From contig NZ_FRCW01000002.1 of the NCBI RefSeq assembly GCF_900143055.1, positions 400,889 through 464,888 of the forward strand: a stretch of 64,000 bases of DNA, given 5' to 3'. This document shows, in pieces, positions 1 through 8,066 of the stretch (its first letter is position 1; each line of letters begins with the position of its first letter). The stretch is from Fibrobacter sp. UWR3. GTDB lineage: Bacteria; Fibrobacterota; Fibrobacteria; Fibrobacterales; Fibrobacteraceae. Made by a program: the position numbers and the translations under genes. Under the pieces are notes generated by a model. The model made no database searches. It had not been told where the DNA came from and saw only the letters and a list, made by a program, of their open reading frames with translations.

Positions 1-1
1 G

Positions 2-3000
2 GTCTATGACGCATCGCACAATATTCTTTGGGGCTCAGACCCACTAGGCGGCAACCAGAATACATCCGATGTTGTGCTGTGGACTGACCGTGGGAGCAAT
101 TTTACGGTCGAACGATATAATGGCGATACTGCCGAGGTTGTCCCGGCAGGGCGGTTCTGGTTAATAAAAGATATGCCCATCTCGCCGAAGGAGCGGGACC
201 TGCTTGCCGAGCGGGGAATCGTCAAGCATTCCGTCGGCAGTCACCAGGGCAAGACGCTCGCCCTGTTTCGTAGTGAAACCGATGTGCAGAAGAGTCTGCT
301 GGACAGCCTGGTTGCTGGGTTCTACAATACGGTTGCCGTAGATGATTCTACTCCAGTCGAAATAGAATTTTATCAAGACAGCCTGTACGAGGACTCGTCA
401 AGGATTGATATGGAAATATTCTGCTGGCCAGATGTTTCTGTCAATACCTGCGTTGAAGAAGTTGCTGCGTGTGGAGGCGACGATATTGGTGTAGCACGTG
501 GGCTGCTAATCGCGAAAGTCAGGAAGGACTCGCTCCAATGCCTTGCGCAAAGCCGGAATATTGATGGCTTGGCTGTGCAGCACGAACTGGGCTTGGCTAG
601 CAGCGCCGTTGACCGTGATGCCGTCAACATATCCAGCTTGCAGAACAACGACACTGCATGGCAACACGCTCTTCAAATGGATCGTGCCACGAAGGACTGG
701 CTTTCTGGCGTGAAGTATACGGGCGATGGGATTGTAGTGGGGGTGTATGAGTCCAGATTTGGTTATATTCATCCTGATTTCAACGAGTATGATTCATCAA
801 TGGCCTTAATACCAAGGGAAATAAGAAAAGACGAATTTTGGGGACTAGATGGACGTGCGCTGTCAAGGCAAGTGAATGGTTATGACGCTCATGCCTATGG
901 TGTTGCCGGGATAATTGGTGGAAACGGAAATGACTCAAGCGGCTTTAAATATAGAGGTGTTGCCCCTAAGATTCATTATTATGCAGGATCGAATTCCTCT
1001 CCTAATGTTCAGGTTGGCCATGTCGTTAATCATTCCCATATAACTGATAGCATTTTAGCTGCATATGTAAATGAAGATTACGTTATAGACGCAGCAGTGT
1101 TTAAAAATTGGAATAGCGAATGTACAAAAATAAATCCTTCATCTAATGTAAGTGTTGCTAATTGTGTTGAGGGCGATACGCTAACCAAAACGGTTGTTTA
1201 TGCTGCTGGCAATAATGGGGACAATGAAGGATACCCGTCATACAAATATGGTATACACCGTGCCTATCACTCAATCTTGTCTAATTCAAAGAATGCGATA
1301 ACTGTAGGTAACATGACAAGTGAAGAAAAAGTCCGTTTTCATCACTCTAGTATGGGACCTACATGGGATGGACGAATCAAGCCTGACATAATGGCACCGG
1401 GAGCAACAAGCCAAATTGTTGCTAGTGCCAACCATCCTGTTGAAATATATGTGGATTACGTGAAATTGTATAGGCCAAATTCTGCGGAACCGTATTTTGT
1501 TCTAGATTCGAATGCGTTTCCTGAAAAATCAGAATGGCTGAGGAGTGCACTAGCTATAACTTCTATTGAACCGCTTGAAAACGGAAACTATGCATATAAA
1601 TTTACATGTGATACAACAACGCAATTAGGTATATCAGCTCTTTGGGACTTTGATTCTATATTAGTTTCTTCGCAGGATGAGATGGAAATCCGTTTCCGCA
1701 AAGGCGAGGGATGGGATAACAATGAATATATTTATGGAAATATACACTTTGGAACGCATGAATCTGGATTTTATCCACCTCCCGATTCTCTCAAGGATTC
1801 TCTTCGTTTAATCTATCCAAATGAAAACTTTGATAATAATGTTTGGCATATCAATGTTCCCGCGGTATGGACTGCTAGCGATGCTTATACAATCAAGCGT
1901 TTCCCATTAGCAGCTCTTGATACCACCATTAATGCCTACTACGTGCGTTTAGATTTCAGCTTTATTCGCGGTATTGTTACTCCTGCAGTCTGCGACTCCA
2001 ACCGCTGTGGATATACCTTCCCCATAGAAGGTGGCACTTCAGCTGCGGCTCCCTTCGTGAGCGGTATCGCCGCCCTAATGTACCAGAAGTTCCGCGACAC
2101 TACAGGGGATTCCCTGCACAGGCATTCAATGCGAAATTCTACCGTCAAGGCGCTCCTAATCCATACCGCGATAGACATGGAGGATTCCGAACAGGCGCAT
2201 TTCTCTGTAAATGCCGATATGCAGAAGGCTCATCATGATGGTGCGCCACACTACACGCCTCACGGTGTCGGCCCGGACTTTGCGACGGGCTGGGGGAGGG
2301 TTGACGGGGCCGCCGCACTCGGCCTTATTTCCGGATACAATAAGAAGACTCGAGAATTCTCCAACTTCAGGGAAATCGAGATAGGGAACGGGTTCGAAAA
2401 GCGGTGGACGACTGTTGTCGACGGTGCGCAAAACCGACTCAGGGTGACCTTGGTATGGGATGATGCTCCTGGTGAAAGGGACAAGGCTGTCAATCCGGAA
2501 TACTTTAAGGAATCTAAACTAGTCAACGACCTGGATATGTATCTGGTGAGCCCATCTGGTGAATACCACTACCCCTGGAGGATAGACCCATTGCCGACGG
2601 AATACATTGACACAAGTGGAAATCACTCCGATGTAGCAACGGGGTTTGAAAGAATCCTGGAAGGAAATGTCCACGATGCATACAACGGCTGTGGTTCGGG
2701 CGACAGGCTCGACGTGGCGTGCTTCGACCACCTAAACAATGTCGAGGTCGTGGACGTGGATAATCCTGAGCCGGGTCGGTGGCAGGTTGTCGTGATGGGC
2801 AGACGACTCGAGGACTACAACAATGCGGACAGCAACGCACAGGTGGCAACACTTGTCAGCGATTTTGCCCTTAAGGAGAGTAATTTCTGTAGCGTCGTTC
2901 ATGATTATGCTCCGCAGACAACGTACCGTTGCTCGTACACACTTGGCGATGACGCCATATCCTACGTCACGTTTGACGAGCGCACACTTGTCGGTGCCGG

Positions 3001-3223
3001 GGATGATATCCAACTCTTTGACGAGAACGGGACCCTATTGGGGACCTACGTCGAGAATCAGCTTGCCGGGAAAAGGCTGAAATTCCGCTCAAGGTTGCTT
3101 ACGGTCGTACTCCATAGTGACAACGACAATTCCCAGGGCTGGGGGTTCGGCGTTACGAAAATAAAGGTCTACCCGATGGCGGTTCTGAAAATGCCGTTCG
3201 AATTTACAAAGAAGGTGGAGTAG
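2..3223 (+). CDS. Subtilisin-family (S8) secreted protease, 5' end outside window
   Basis: Subtilase-type endopeptidase, probably exported. The frame is open from base 2; the first start-like codon is a GTG at 74 with no ribosome-binding site, so the real start and any signal peptide lie to the left. Counting from that GTG, Glu226 stands where the family has its catalytic Asp (GVYESRFGYIHPD), His273 lies in HAYGVAG, the oxyanion Asn380 in AAGNN, and the nucleophile Ser656 in GGTSAAAP. About 275 residues separate Asn and Ser, against about 65 in subtilisin, so the domain carries a large insertion. Beyond it, LVNDLDMYLVSPSG marks a beta-rich domain commonly seen after such proteases. The Asp-to-Glu change may lower or abolish activity. 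The last 50 bases recur downstream at 4840-4892, linking this gene to the FISUMP duplications. Confidence 0.85.
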   Translation, partial: VYDASHNILWGSDPLGGNQNTSDVVLWTDRGSNFTVERYNGDTAEVVPAGRFWLIKDMPISPKERDLLAERGIVKHSVGSHQGKTLALFRSETDVQKSLLDSLVAGFYNTVAVDDSTPVEIEFYQDSLYEDSSRIDMEIFCWPDVSVNTCVEEVAACGGDDIGVARGLLIAKVRKDSLQCLAQSRNIDGLAVQHELGLASSAVDRDAVNISSLQNNDTAWQHALQMDRATKDWLSGVKYTGDGIVVGVYESRFGYIHPDFNEYDSSMALIPREIRKDEFWGLDGRALSRQVNGYDAHAYGVAGIIGGNGNDSSGFKYRGVAPKIHYYAGSNSSPNVQVGHVVNHSHITDSILAAYVNEDYVIDAAVFKNWNSECTKINPSSNVSVANCVEGDTLTKTVVYAAGNNGDNEGYPSYKYGIHRAYHSILSNSKNAITVGNMTSEEKVRFHHSSMGPTWDGRIKPDIMAPGATSQIVASANHPVEIYVDYVKLYRPNSAEPYFVLDSNAFPEKSEWLRSALAITSIEPLENGNYAYKFTCDTTTQLGISALWDFDSILVSSQDEMEIRFRKGEGWDNNEYIYGNIHFGTHESGFYPPPDSLKDSLRLIYPNENFDNNVWHINVPAVWTASDAYTIKRFPLAALDTTINAYYVRLDFSFIRGIVTPAVCDSNRCGYTFPIEGGTSAAAPFVSGIAALMYQKFRDTTGDSLHRHSMRNSTVKALLIHTAIDMEDSEQAHFSVNADMQKAHHDGAPHYTPHGVGPDFATGWGRVDGAAALGLISGYNKKTREFSNFREIEIGNGFEKRWTTVVDGAQNRLRVTLVWDDAPGERDKAVNPEYFKESKLVNDLDMYLVSPSGEYHYPWRIDPLPTEYIDTSGNHSDVATGFERILEGNVHDAYNGCGSGDRLDVACFDHLNNVEVVDVDNPEPGRWQVVVMGRRLEDYNNADSNAQVATLVSDFALKESNFCSVVHDYAPQTTYRCSYTLGDDAISYVTFDERTLVGAGDDIQLFDENGTLLGTYVENQLAGKRLKFRSRLLTVVLHSDNDNSQGWGFGVTKIKVYPMAVLKMPFEFTKKVE

Positions 3224-3251
3224 TGTTTTGTAATTAATATTTTTTTTGAGA

Positions 3252-4841
3252 ATGTTTATGTTTAAATTTGCTTGCTTTTTCTCGTTTATTTGTATTTGTC
3301 TATTCCTCGTCGCCTGTGGTGACGGAGGGACGTCGGAACCTATTCTGTATCCAAGGGAAATCTCTGTTGAAACATCATCCTCTATGGCGGAATCGTCATC
3401 TTTCGAAATACCAGAATCGTCAGAAGCGCAAAGTTCTTCGTCTGCCTCGTTTCTTTGTATAATCGGCACTGACGAAGACTGCGATTACGGAATGTTGATC
3501 GATGAACGTGATGGGCAAATCTACAAGACGATGAAGGTTGGTGGCCAAGTATGGATGGCGGAAAATCTAAATTATCAGATAGGGGTTAAACATTGCTACC
3601 ATGACAGTTGTGCGCAATATGGCCGTTTTTATTCTTGGAGTACTGCGATGGATAGTGCCGGAGTTTTTTCGACAAACGGCCTGGGGTGTGGTGACGGCCT
3701 TATGTGTTCGCCCGACTATCCTGTACGTGGAATATGTCCTGCAGGGTGGCACCTGCCCAGCAAATTTGAAATAGAGCCGTTGGTGCCCGAATTGGGGGGA
3801 TTGATGGAAATTGCTGCTCAAGCCGAAGATTCTAGTACGCCGTCAATTTTTGCGGAGCGCTTTCTGACACGTACATATATGTGGTCATCTACGGATGAAA
3901 ACGAGAATATGACATCTTTTTTGTCTTTTAATAAAGAGTCGTATAGCCTGTACCCCGCCACTTGCATGAAATATAGATTACTTTCCGTTCGCTGTGTAAA
4001 AGGGCAAAGTGCTGAACAGAATATGGACAAACTGCTGTCGTTTAATGCTCGGAGCAGTTCATCGTCAGTCAGTCAAAGCAGTTCATCGTCAGTCAGTCAA
4101 AGCAGTTCATCATGTGATGTGCACGTTTCTTATGGAGAGATGACGGATGAAAGGGATGCCCATGTCTATAGAACGATGACGATTGATGGTTGTACAACGA
4201 AAAAAAATGAAAGCGGAGAATACCGTGTAAAGGTTCCTAGACAGACATGGATGGCGGAAAATCTGAACTATGCGTATTTGCAGCCGACATCGACGCTAGA
4301 TTCCTCTAGTTGGTGCTACAACAACGAACCGGACAGCTGTGTAAAATACGGACGACTTTATCTGTGGTCTGCTGCCATGGATAGTGCAGCTCTGTTCAGC
4401 GAGGATACTAAAGGCTGCGGTTTTTACCGCAATGTTGAAAGTTGGCAAAAGTGTCATGTTACTGGGATGGGGCGAGGGGTGTGTCCTGAAGGGTGGCATT
4501 TGCCAACGAGACAGGAGTATGGTAATCTGCAAAGTACGACACCTCTTGTATGTAAGATGAAGAATGATGCCCAAGTCACAAATGGTTTCTTATTGCAATT
4601 TGGAGGTCTTTATTATGCGGAGCCGGATTGCTGTACTGTCTATAATTATACGAATGGTGAACATTTCTTTGAATGGGGCGAAGATGCGAGCTTTTTTTGG
4701 TTTGCTTCCGAAGGAACTATCGGTTCCGAAGCCTATAGCGTTATGACCGAAGAAATAAGTTGCGTGCCGTCTACTGGAAGTACATATAAATTTTTTGCAT
4801 TTTCTGTCCGTTGCGTTAAGGATGTTCCTGATATAGAATAA
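3252..4841 (+). CDS. FISUMP-domain lipoprotein with two domains
   Basis: Surface lipoprotein with two copies of the Fibrobacter succinogenes major paralogous domain (family TIGR02145). The N-terminus is a hydrophobic leader ending in the lipobox LFLVACGD, then a Ser/Glu-rich linker. Domain 1 (about residues 80-250) and domain 2 (about 295-529) each show the hallmarks: DERDGQIYKTM, QVWMAENLNY, YGRFYSWSTAMDSA, GICPAGWHLP and a final SVRCVK. The domains are joined by a serine-rich repeat (SSSSVSQ twice). The ATG at 3252 is chosen over an upstream TTG at 3246; the ATG at 3258 is also possible. The role of the domain is not established; abundance and export suggest surface interaction. First of three tandem paralogues. 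Confidence 0.9.
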   Translation: MFMFKFACFFSFICICLFLVACGDGGTSEPILYPREISVETSSSMAESSSFEIPESSEAQSSSSASFLCIIGTDEDCDYGMLIDERDGQIYKTMKVGGQVWMAENLNYQIGVKHCYHDSCAQYGRFYSWSTAMDSAGVFSTNGLGCGDGLMCSPDYPVRGICPAGWHLPSKFEIEPLVPELGGLMEIAAQAEDSSTPSIFAERFLTRTYMWSSTDENENMTSFLSFNKESYSLYPATCMKYRLLSVRCVKGQSAEQNMDKLLSFNARSSSSSVSQSSSSSVSQSSSSCDVHVSYGEMTDERDAHVYRTMTIDGCTTKKNESGEYRVKVPRQTWMAENLNYAYLQPTSTLDSSSWCYNNEPDSCVKYGRLYLWSAAMDSAALFSEDTKGCGFYRNVESWQKCHVTGMGRGVCPEGWHLPTRQEYGNLQSTTPLVCKMKNDAQVTNGFLLQFGGLYYAEPDCCTVYNYTNGEHFFEWGEDASFFWFASEGTIGSEAYSVMTEEISCVPSTGSTYKFFAFSVRCVKDVPDIE

Positions 4842-4892
4842 AAGGTGTACCCAATGTCGGTTCTGAAAATGCCGTTCGAATTTACAAAAAAA
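4840..4892 (+). repeat. Remnant of the subtilase 3' end
   Basis: This stretch between two genes matches 3162-3214, the end of the subtilase, with only a few changes (both contain GTTCTGAAAATGCCGTTCG). A shorter trace of the same piece follows the second FISUMP gene at about 6837-6852. It is non-coding here and marks the junction of the tandem duplications. Confidence 0.85.
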
Positions 4893-4907
4893 GATGGGAG
4901 GTAATCC

Positions 4908-5375
4908 ATGAAAAAGATAATGTTTTTGATTCTAGCTTTGGCAGTCTTTGCCTTCACCCAGAACTACGAACGATGTAATATTCCGGGCATTCCGGATTCA
5001 TTATCTATATCAACTATTCCGGACGGCTCGTGTTCAAGAGAAAACGTGTTCGTATGCAATGTCGGTTTCAATGTGGCCGGCGAAAAGAGCATGCTGTATT
5101 TAAATATATCTTTAAATGCGGCATGTACTTCTCTTGAAACTAGCCGCCTTGCCGTATACGAAAATCCATCAAATCCGACAACAAGTCCTTCCTATACCAC
5201 GTTCTTTTTGGTAGAAGATGAGTATGAGGCGACTCCGCTCTCTTTGACATTAGCGGGTTCCCTTGCCATGTCGGCTTCGCTTAATGGGAAAAGGGTCAGA
5301 ATTATTTACAAAAAAGTGAAGGATGAGGCCTATGGGGGAATTCGTCTTCAGACTATAGAATTTTATGGTCCATAA
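4908..5375 (+). CDS. Small exported protein of unknown function
   Basis: A 155-residue protein with an evident signal peptide (MKKIMFLILALAVFAFTQ) and a mature part rich in Ser, Thr and Asn with four cysteines near the start, which could form disulfides in the periplasm or outside the cell. No family is recognised. The start is well supported by a GGGAGG ribosome site seven bases upstream. It lies between two FISUMP lipoproteins in the same direction and is part of the duplicated unit: a broken copy sits at 6871-6999. The fold looks beta-rich, as in small carbohydrate- or surface-binding modules, but that is only an impression. Confidence 0.75.
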   Translation: MKKIMFLILALAVFAFTQNYERCNIPGIPDSLSISTIPDGSCSRENVFVCNVGFNVAGEKSMLYLNISLNAACTSLETSRLAVYENPSNPTTSPSYTTFFLVEDEYEATPLSLTLAGSLAMSASLNGKRVRIIYKKVKDEAYGGIRLQTIEFYGP

Positions 5376-5405
5376 TTGTGTATATTGATGTCCGTGAGTG
5401 ATTAA

Positions 5406-6839
5406 ATGCGTAGAACCCTTCCGATATTTTGCGTAGCCTTATTCCTTGTCGCCTGTGGCGACGGAGGAACGTCGGAACCTATTCTGTATCCTGTAGGAAA
5501 ATTTGAAAGTAGTTCCTCTAGTTTTGAAAAAGTTAGTTCTGGTGAGACTATGAGCCGGGAAAATCAATCGTCTTCTGCAGAATCAGATACGTCAAGTGAA
5601 GAGTTCTGTGTCGAAAATGAGTGCTTTGTTACGGACAAGCGGGATGGAAATGTTTACAGGATAATAGAAATCGGGGAACAGTTGTGGATGGCGCAGGATC
5701 TAATGTATGAAATTGTGAATCAACAGTGCTTTGATGAATCCGTTAACGACTGCGCAAAATATGATGGATTATATTCGTGGAGTGCGGCGATGGACAGCGC
5801 CGGAAACTTTTCTTTGAATGGTCTAGGGTGCGGGGATGGCTTGGTATGTGTTCCTGCTTCGCCTGTACGTGGAATATGTCCTGCGGGATGGCATTTGCCG
5901 AATAATAACGAGATAAAAAATATGATCTATGCTATGATGCATAATAGTGACTTGGACTTATTCGGGCGTTCAACTTTTTGGTTGTCAACGGAAGAAAATG
6001 ACCAAAATGCATTCTATATGGGTTTAAATATGACGGAGGAGCATAAATCAATGATGGCAAATCCAAAATCTGATTTGAAGAAAACACTACTTAATGTGCG
6101 CTGTCTCAAGGGCAAGTCCTCTGATGGAGCCGCTGTTGTTTCTAGCTCGTCGTCAGTCAGCGTTAATTCAAGTTCGTCATCAGTGGGTCTCTATATCTCC
6201 TATGGAGAAATGACTGACGAGCGTGACGGACAAGTTTATAAGACAATGACTATCAGTGGAACGCTTTATGACAAATTTTATCCAAAACAAATATGGATGG
6301 CGGAGAATTTGAACTATGCCTATCTACAGCCAACTTCTACCGAGGATTCATCAAGCTGGTGCGGTGATAACAACCCGGAAACCTGCAAAAGATATGGAAG
6401 GCTGTACTTGTGGTCTGCGGCAATAGATAGCGCGGCTGTATTTAGTGAAGATGCCAAGGGGTGTGGCTATTTCGCTACAGACGATGAATGGGTTAAATGT
6501 CCTTCCGAAAGAAAAATTCGGGGAATTTGCCCCGAAGAATGGAGACTTCCCACTTACAACGAATATTACAAACTGCTGTTCTGGCGTTTAAGAGACGGAA
6601 GCGGCTTTGCGGAAGAGCAATTACTAGAATATTTTGAGGATGAGGATGAGGAAATTTTGGGGTCTTCGAATTTCTGGTTGGCAACGGAAAAAAGTAATAC
6701 TATGGCTTTCCGGGATGCTTTTAGTCCTTATTCGCTAGAGTATTCGGAGGGCTATCCCCTTAGTGGAGCCTTGCCTCCAGAAGACAAGCGTATGGCTCAT
6801 TCTGTCCGTTGCGTTAAGGATGTTCCTGATGTTGAATAA
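5406..6839 (+). CDS. FISUMP-domain lipoprotein with two domains
   Basis: Second paralogue of the array, 477 residues. The leader MRRTLPIFCVALFLVACGDGG ends in a lipobox, and its DNA is nearly identical to that of the third paralogue at 7030. FISUMP domain 1 spans about residues 75-235 (DKRDGNVYRIIEIGEQLWMAQDL, YSWSAAMDSAG, GICPAGWHLP, NVRCLKG); domain 2 about 267-477 (DERDGQVYKTM, QIWMAENLNYAYLQPTS, YLWSAAIDSAAVFSED, HSVRCVK). Serine-rich linkers precede each domain. Expected to be anchored in the outer membrane by lipid and exposed. Closely related in layout to the gene at 3252, so the pair arose by duplication. Confidence 0.9.
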   Translation: MRRTLPIFCVALFLVACGDGGTSEPILYPVGKFESSSSSFEKVSSGETMSRENQSSSAESDTSSEEFCVENECFVTDKRDGNVYRIIEIGEQLWMAQDLMYEIVNQQCFDESVNDCAKYDGLYSWSAAMDSAGNFSLNGLGCGDGLVCVPASPVRGICPAGWHLPNNNEIKNMIYAMMHNSDLDLFGRSTFWLSTEENDQNAFYMGLNMTEEHKSMMANPKSDLKKTLLNVRCLKGKSSDGAAVVSSSSSVSVNSSSSSVGLYISYGEMTDERDGQVYKTMTISGTLYDKFYPKQIWMAENLNYAYLQPTSTEDSSSWCGDNNPETCKRYGRLYLWSAAIDSAAVFSEDAKGCGYFATDDEWVKCPSERKIRGICPEEWRLPTYNEYYKLLFWRLRDGSGFAEEQLLEYFEDEDEEILGSSNFWLATEKSNTMAFRDAFSPYSLEYSEGYPLSGALPPEDKRMAHSVRCVKDVPDVE

Positions 6840-6870
6840 AGGTCTACCCGATGAACGTGGGAGGTAATCC

Positions 6871-6999
6871 ATGAAAAAGATAATGTTTTTTTTCTAGCTT
6901 TGACAGTCTTTGCCTTCACCCAGAATTATTTACAAAAAAGTGAAGGATGAGGCCTATGGGGGAATTCGTCTTCAGACTATAGAATTTTATGGTCCATAA
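6871..6999 (+). pseudogene. Deleted copy of the small exported protein gene
   Basis: A copy of the gene at 4908, with the same GGGAGG ribosome site and start, that has lost 338 bases internally. The join lies at a CAGAA present on both sides of the deleted segment in the intact copy (4959-4963 and 5297-5301), which points to deletion between short direct repeats. A one-base loss in the leader also brings a TAG after eight codons, so no product is expected. The 3' end and the following leader of the next FISUMP gene are intact. Confidence 0.9.
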
Positions 7000-7029
7000 T
7001 TGTGTATATTGATGTCCGTGAGTGATTAA

Positions 7030-7938
7030 ATGCGTAGAACCCTTCCGATATTTTGCGTAGCCTTATTCCTTGTCGCCTGCGGCGACGGAGGAACGTCGGA
7101 ACCTATCCTGTATCCTGAGCCGTATTTAGTCAAATTATCGTCATCCAACACGCCGGAATCTTCGGAAACGCAATCATCTAGTGATAATGTCTCCAGTTCT
7201 AGTTCATCTGTTAAGTCTTCCTCAAGCAAGGAGAAAAGCAGTTCTTCAGTTGGATTATATTTGTCTCACGCTGAAATGACTGATGAACGGGATGGTAATG
7301 TCTACAAAACATTAACGATAGAAGGTGTGTTTAGTAATAAATATATTCCTAAACAGACTTGGATGATAGAAAATTTGAATTTTGCCTATTTACAACCGAC
7401 ATCAACATTAGATTCCTCAAGTTGGTGCTTGGACAACAATCCTGGTAACTGCGAAAAGTTTGGCCGATTGTATCTTTGGTCTGCTGCCATAGATAGTGCG
7501 GCGCTGTTTAGTGAAGATGCCGATGGTTGCGGCTTTTTTTCTTTAGAAGAAAACTGGCATAAATGTCAGGGAATATCGATATCGCTTTGGGATGACGAAA
7601 AAATTCCTTTTACGCGAGGTGTTTGTCCTGAGGGATGGCATTTGCCAACATATGATGAGGAACTTAGTGTGATGCATTGGCGATATTGCTGTGACTCACA
7701 TGACGAGTTTAATTATCAAAGGGCTCAGTTTAGCATTTATGATCTGATATCAGATTATTTTGATGAATATCTAGGACACCCTGCGTTGTGGGTTGCTATG
7801 GAATCTGATTACCAACAAGCGTATATAGATATAATGTCATATAATGATATTTTAGTATCAGAAGGCTATGATGTTATTGTCCCTGTAAGCAAACAATATG
7901 CAGTTGCCGTCCGTTGTGTCAAGGATGCCCCAGACTGA
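7030..7938 (+). CDS. FISUMP-domain lipoprotein with one domain
   Basis: Third paralogue, 302 residues, with the shared leader and lipobox (FLVACGDGG), a serine-rich linker (about residues 35-80) and a single FISUMP domain (about 82-302: DERDGNVYKTL, QTWMIENLNFAYLQPTS, YLWSAAIDSAALFSEDADGCG, GVCPEGWHLP, AVRCVK). It corresponds to the second domain of its neighbours; the first domain is missing. The DNA upstream (about 6960-7029) repeats 5337-5405, so the promoter and leader region was copied with the gene. A weak hairpin and T-run at 7977-7995 may end transcription. Confidence 0.9.
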   Translation: MRRTLPIFCVALFLVACGDGGTSEPILYPEPYLVKLSSSNTPESSETQSSSDNVSSSSSSVKSSSSKEKSSSSVGLYLSHAEMTDERDGNVYKTLTIEGVFSNKYIPKQTWMIENLNFAYLQPTSTLDSSSWCLDNNPGNCEKFGRLYLWSAAIDSAALFSEDADGCGFFSLEENWHKCQGISISLWDDEKIPFTRGVCPEGWHLPTYDEELSVMHWRYCCDSHDEFNYQRAQFSIYDLISDYFDEYLGHPALWVAMESDYQQAYIDIMSYNDILVSEGYDVIVPVSKQYAVAVRCVKDAPD

Positions 7939-8066
7939 TTGTATATTGGCGAAAAGGCTTCCTGCGTAGAAACCTTCGGAGATAAATCCGTTTTTCTAGT
8001 AAAAAACGTCTAGCTTAACATAAGACCGGTGCATTTTCTTATTAGATTTTCATTGAGAGGTTTTAT

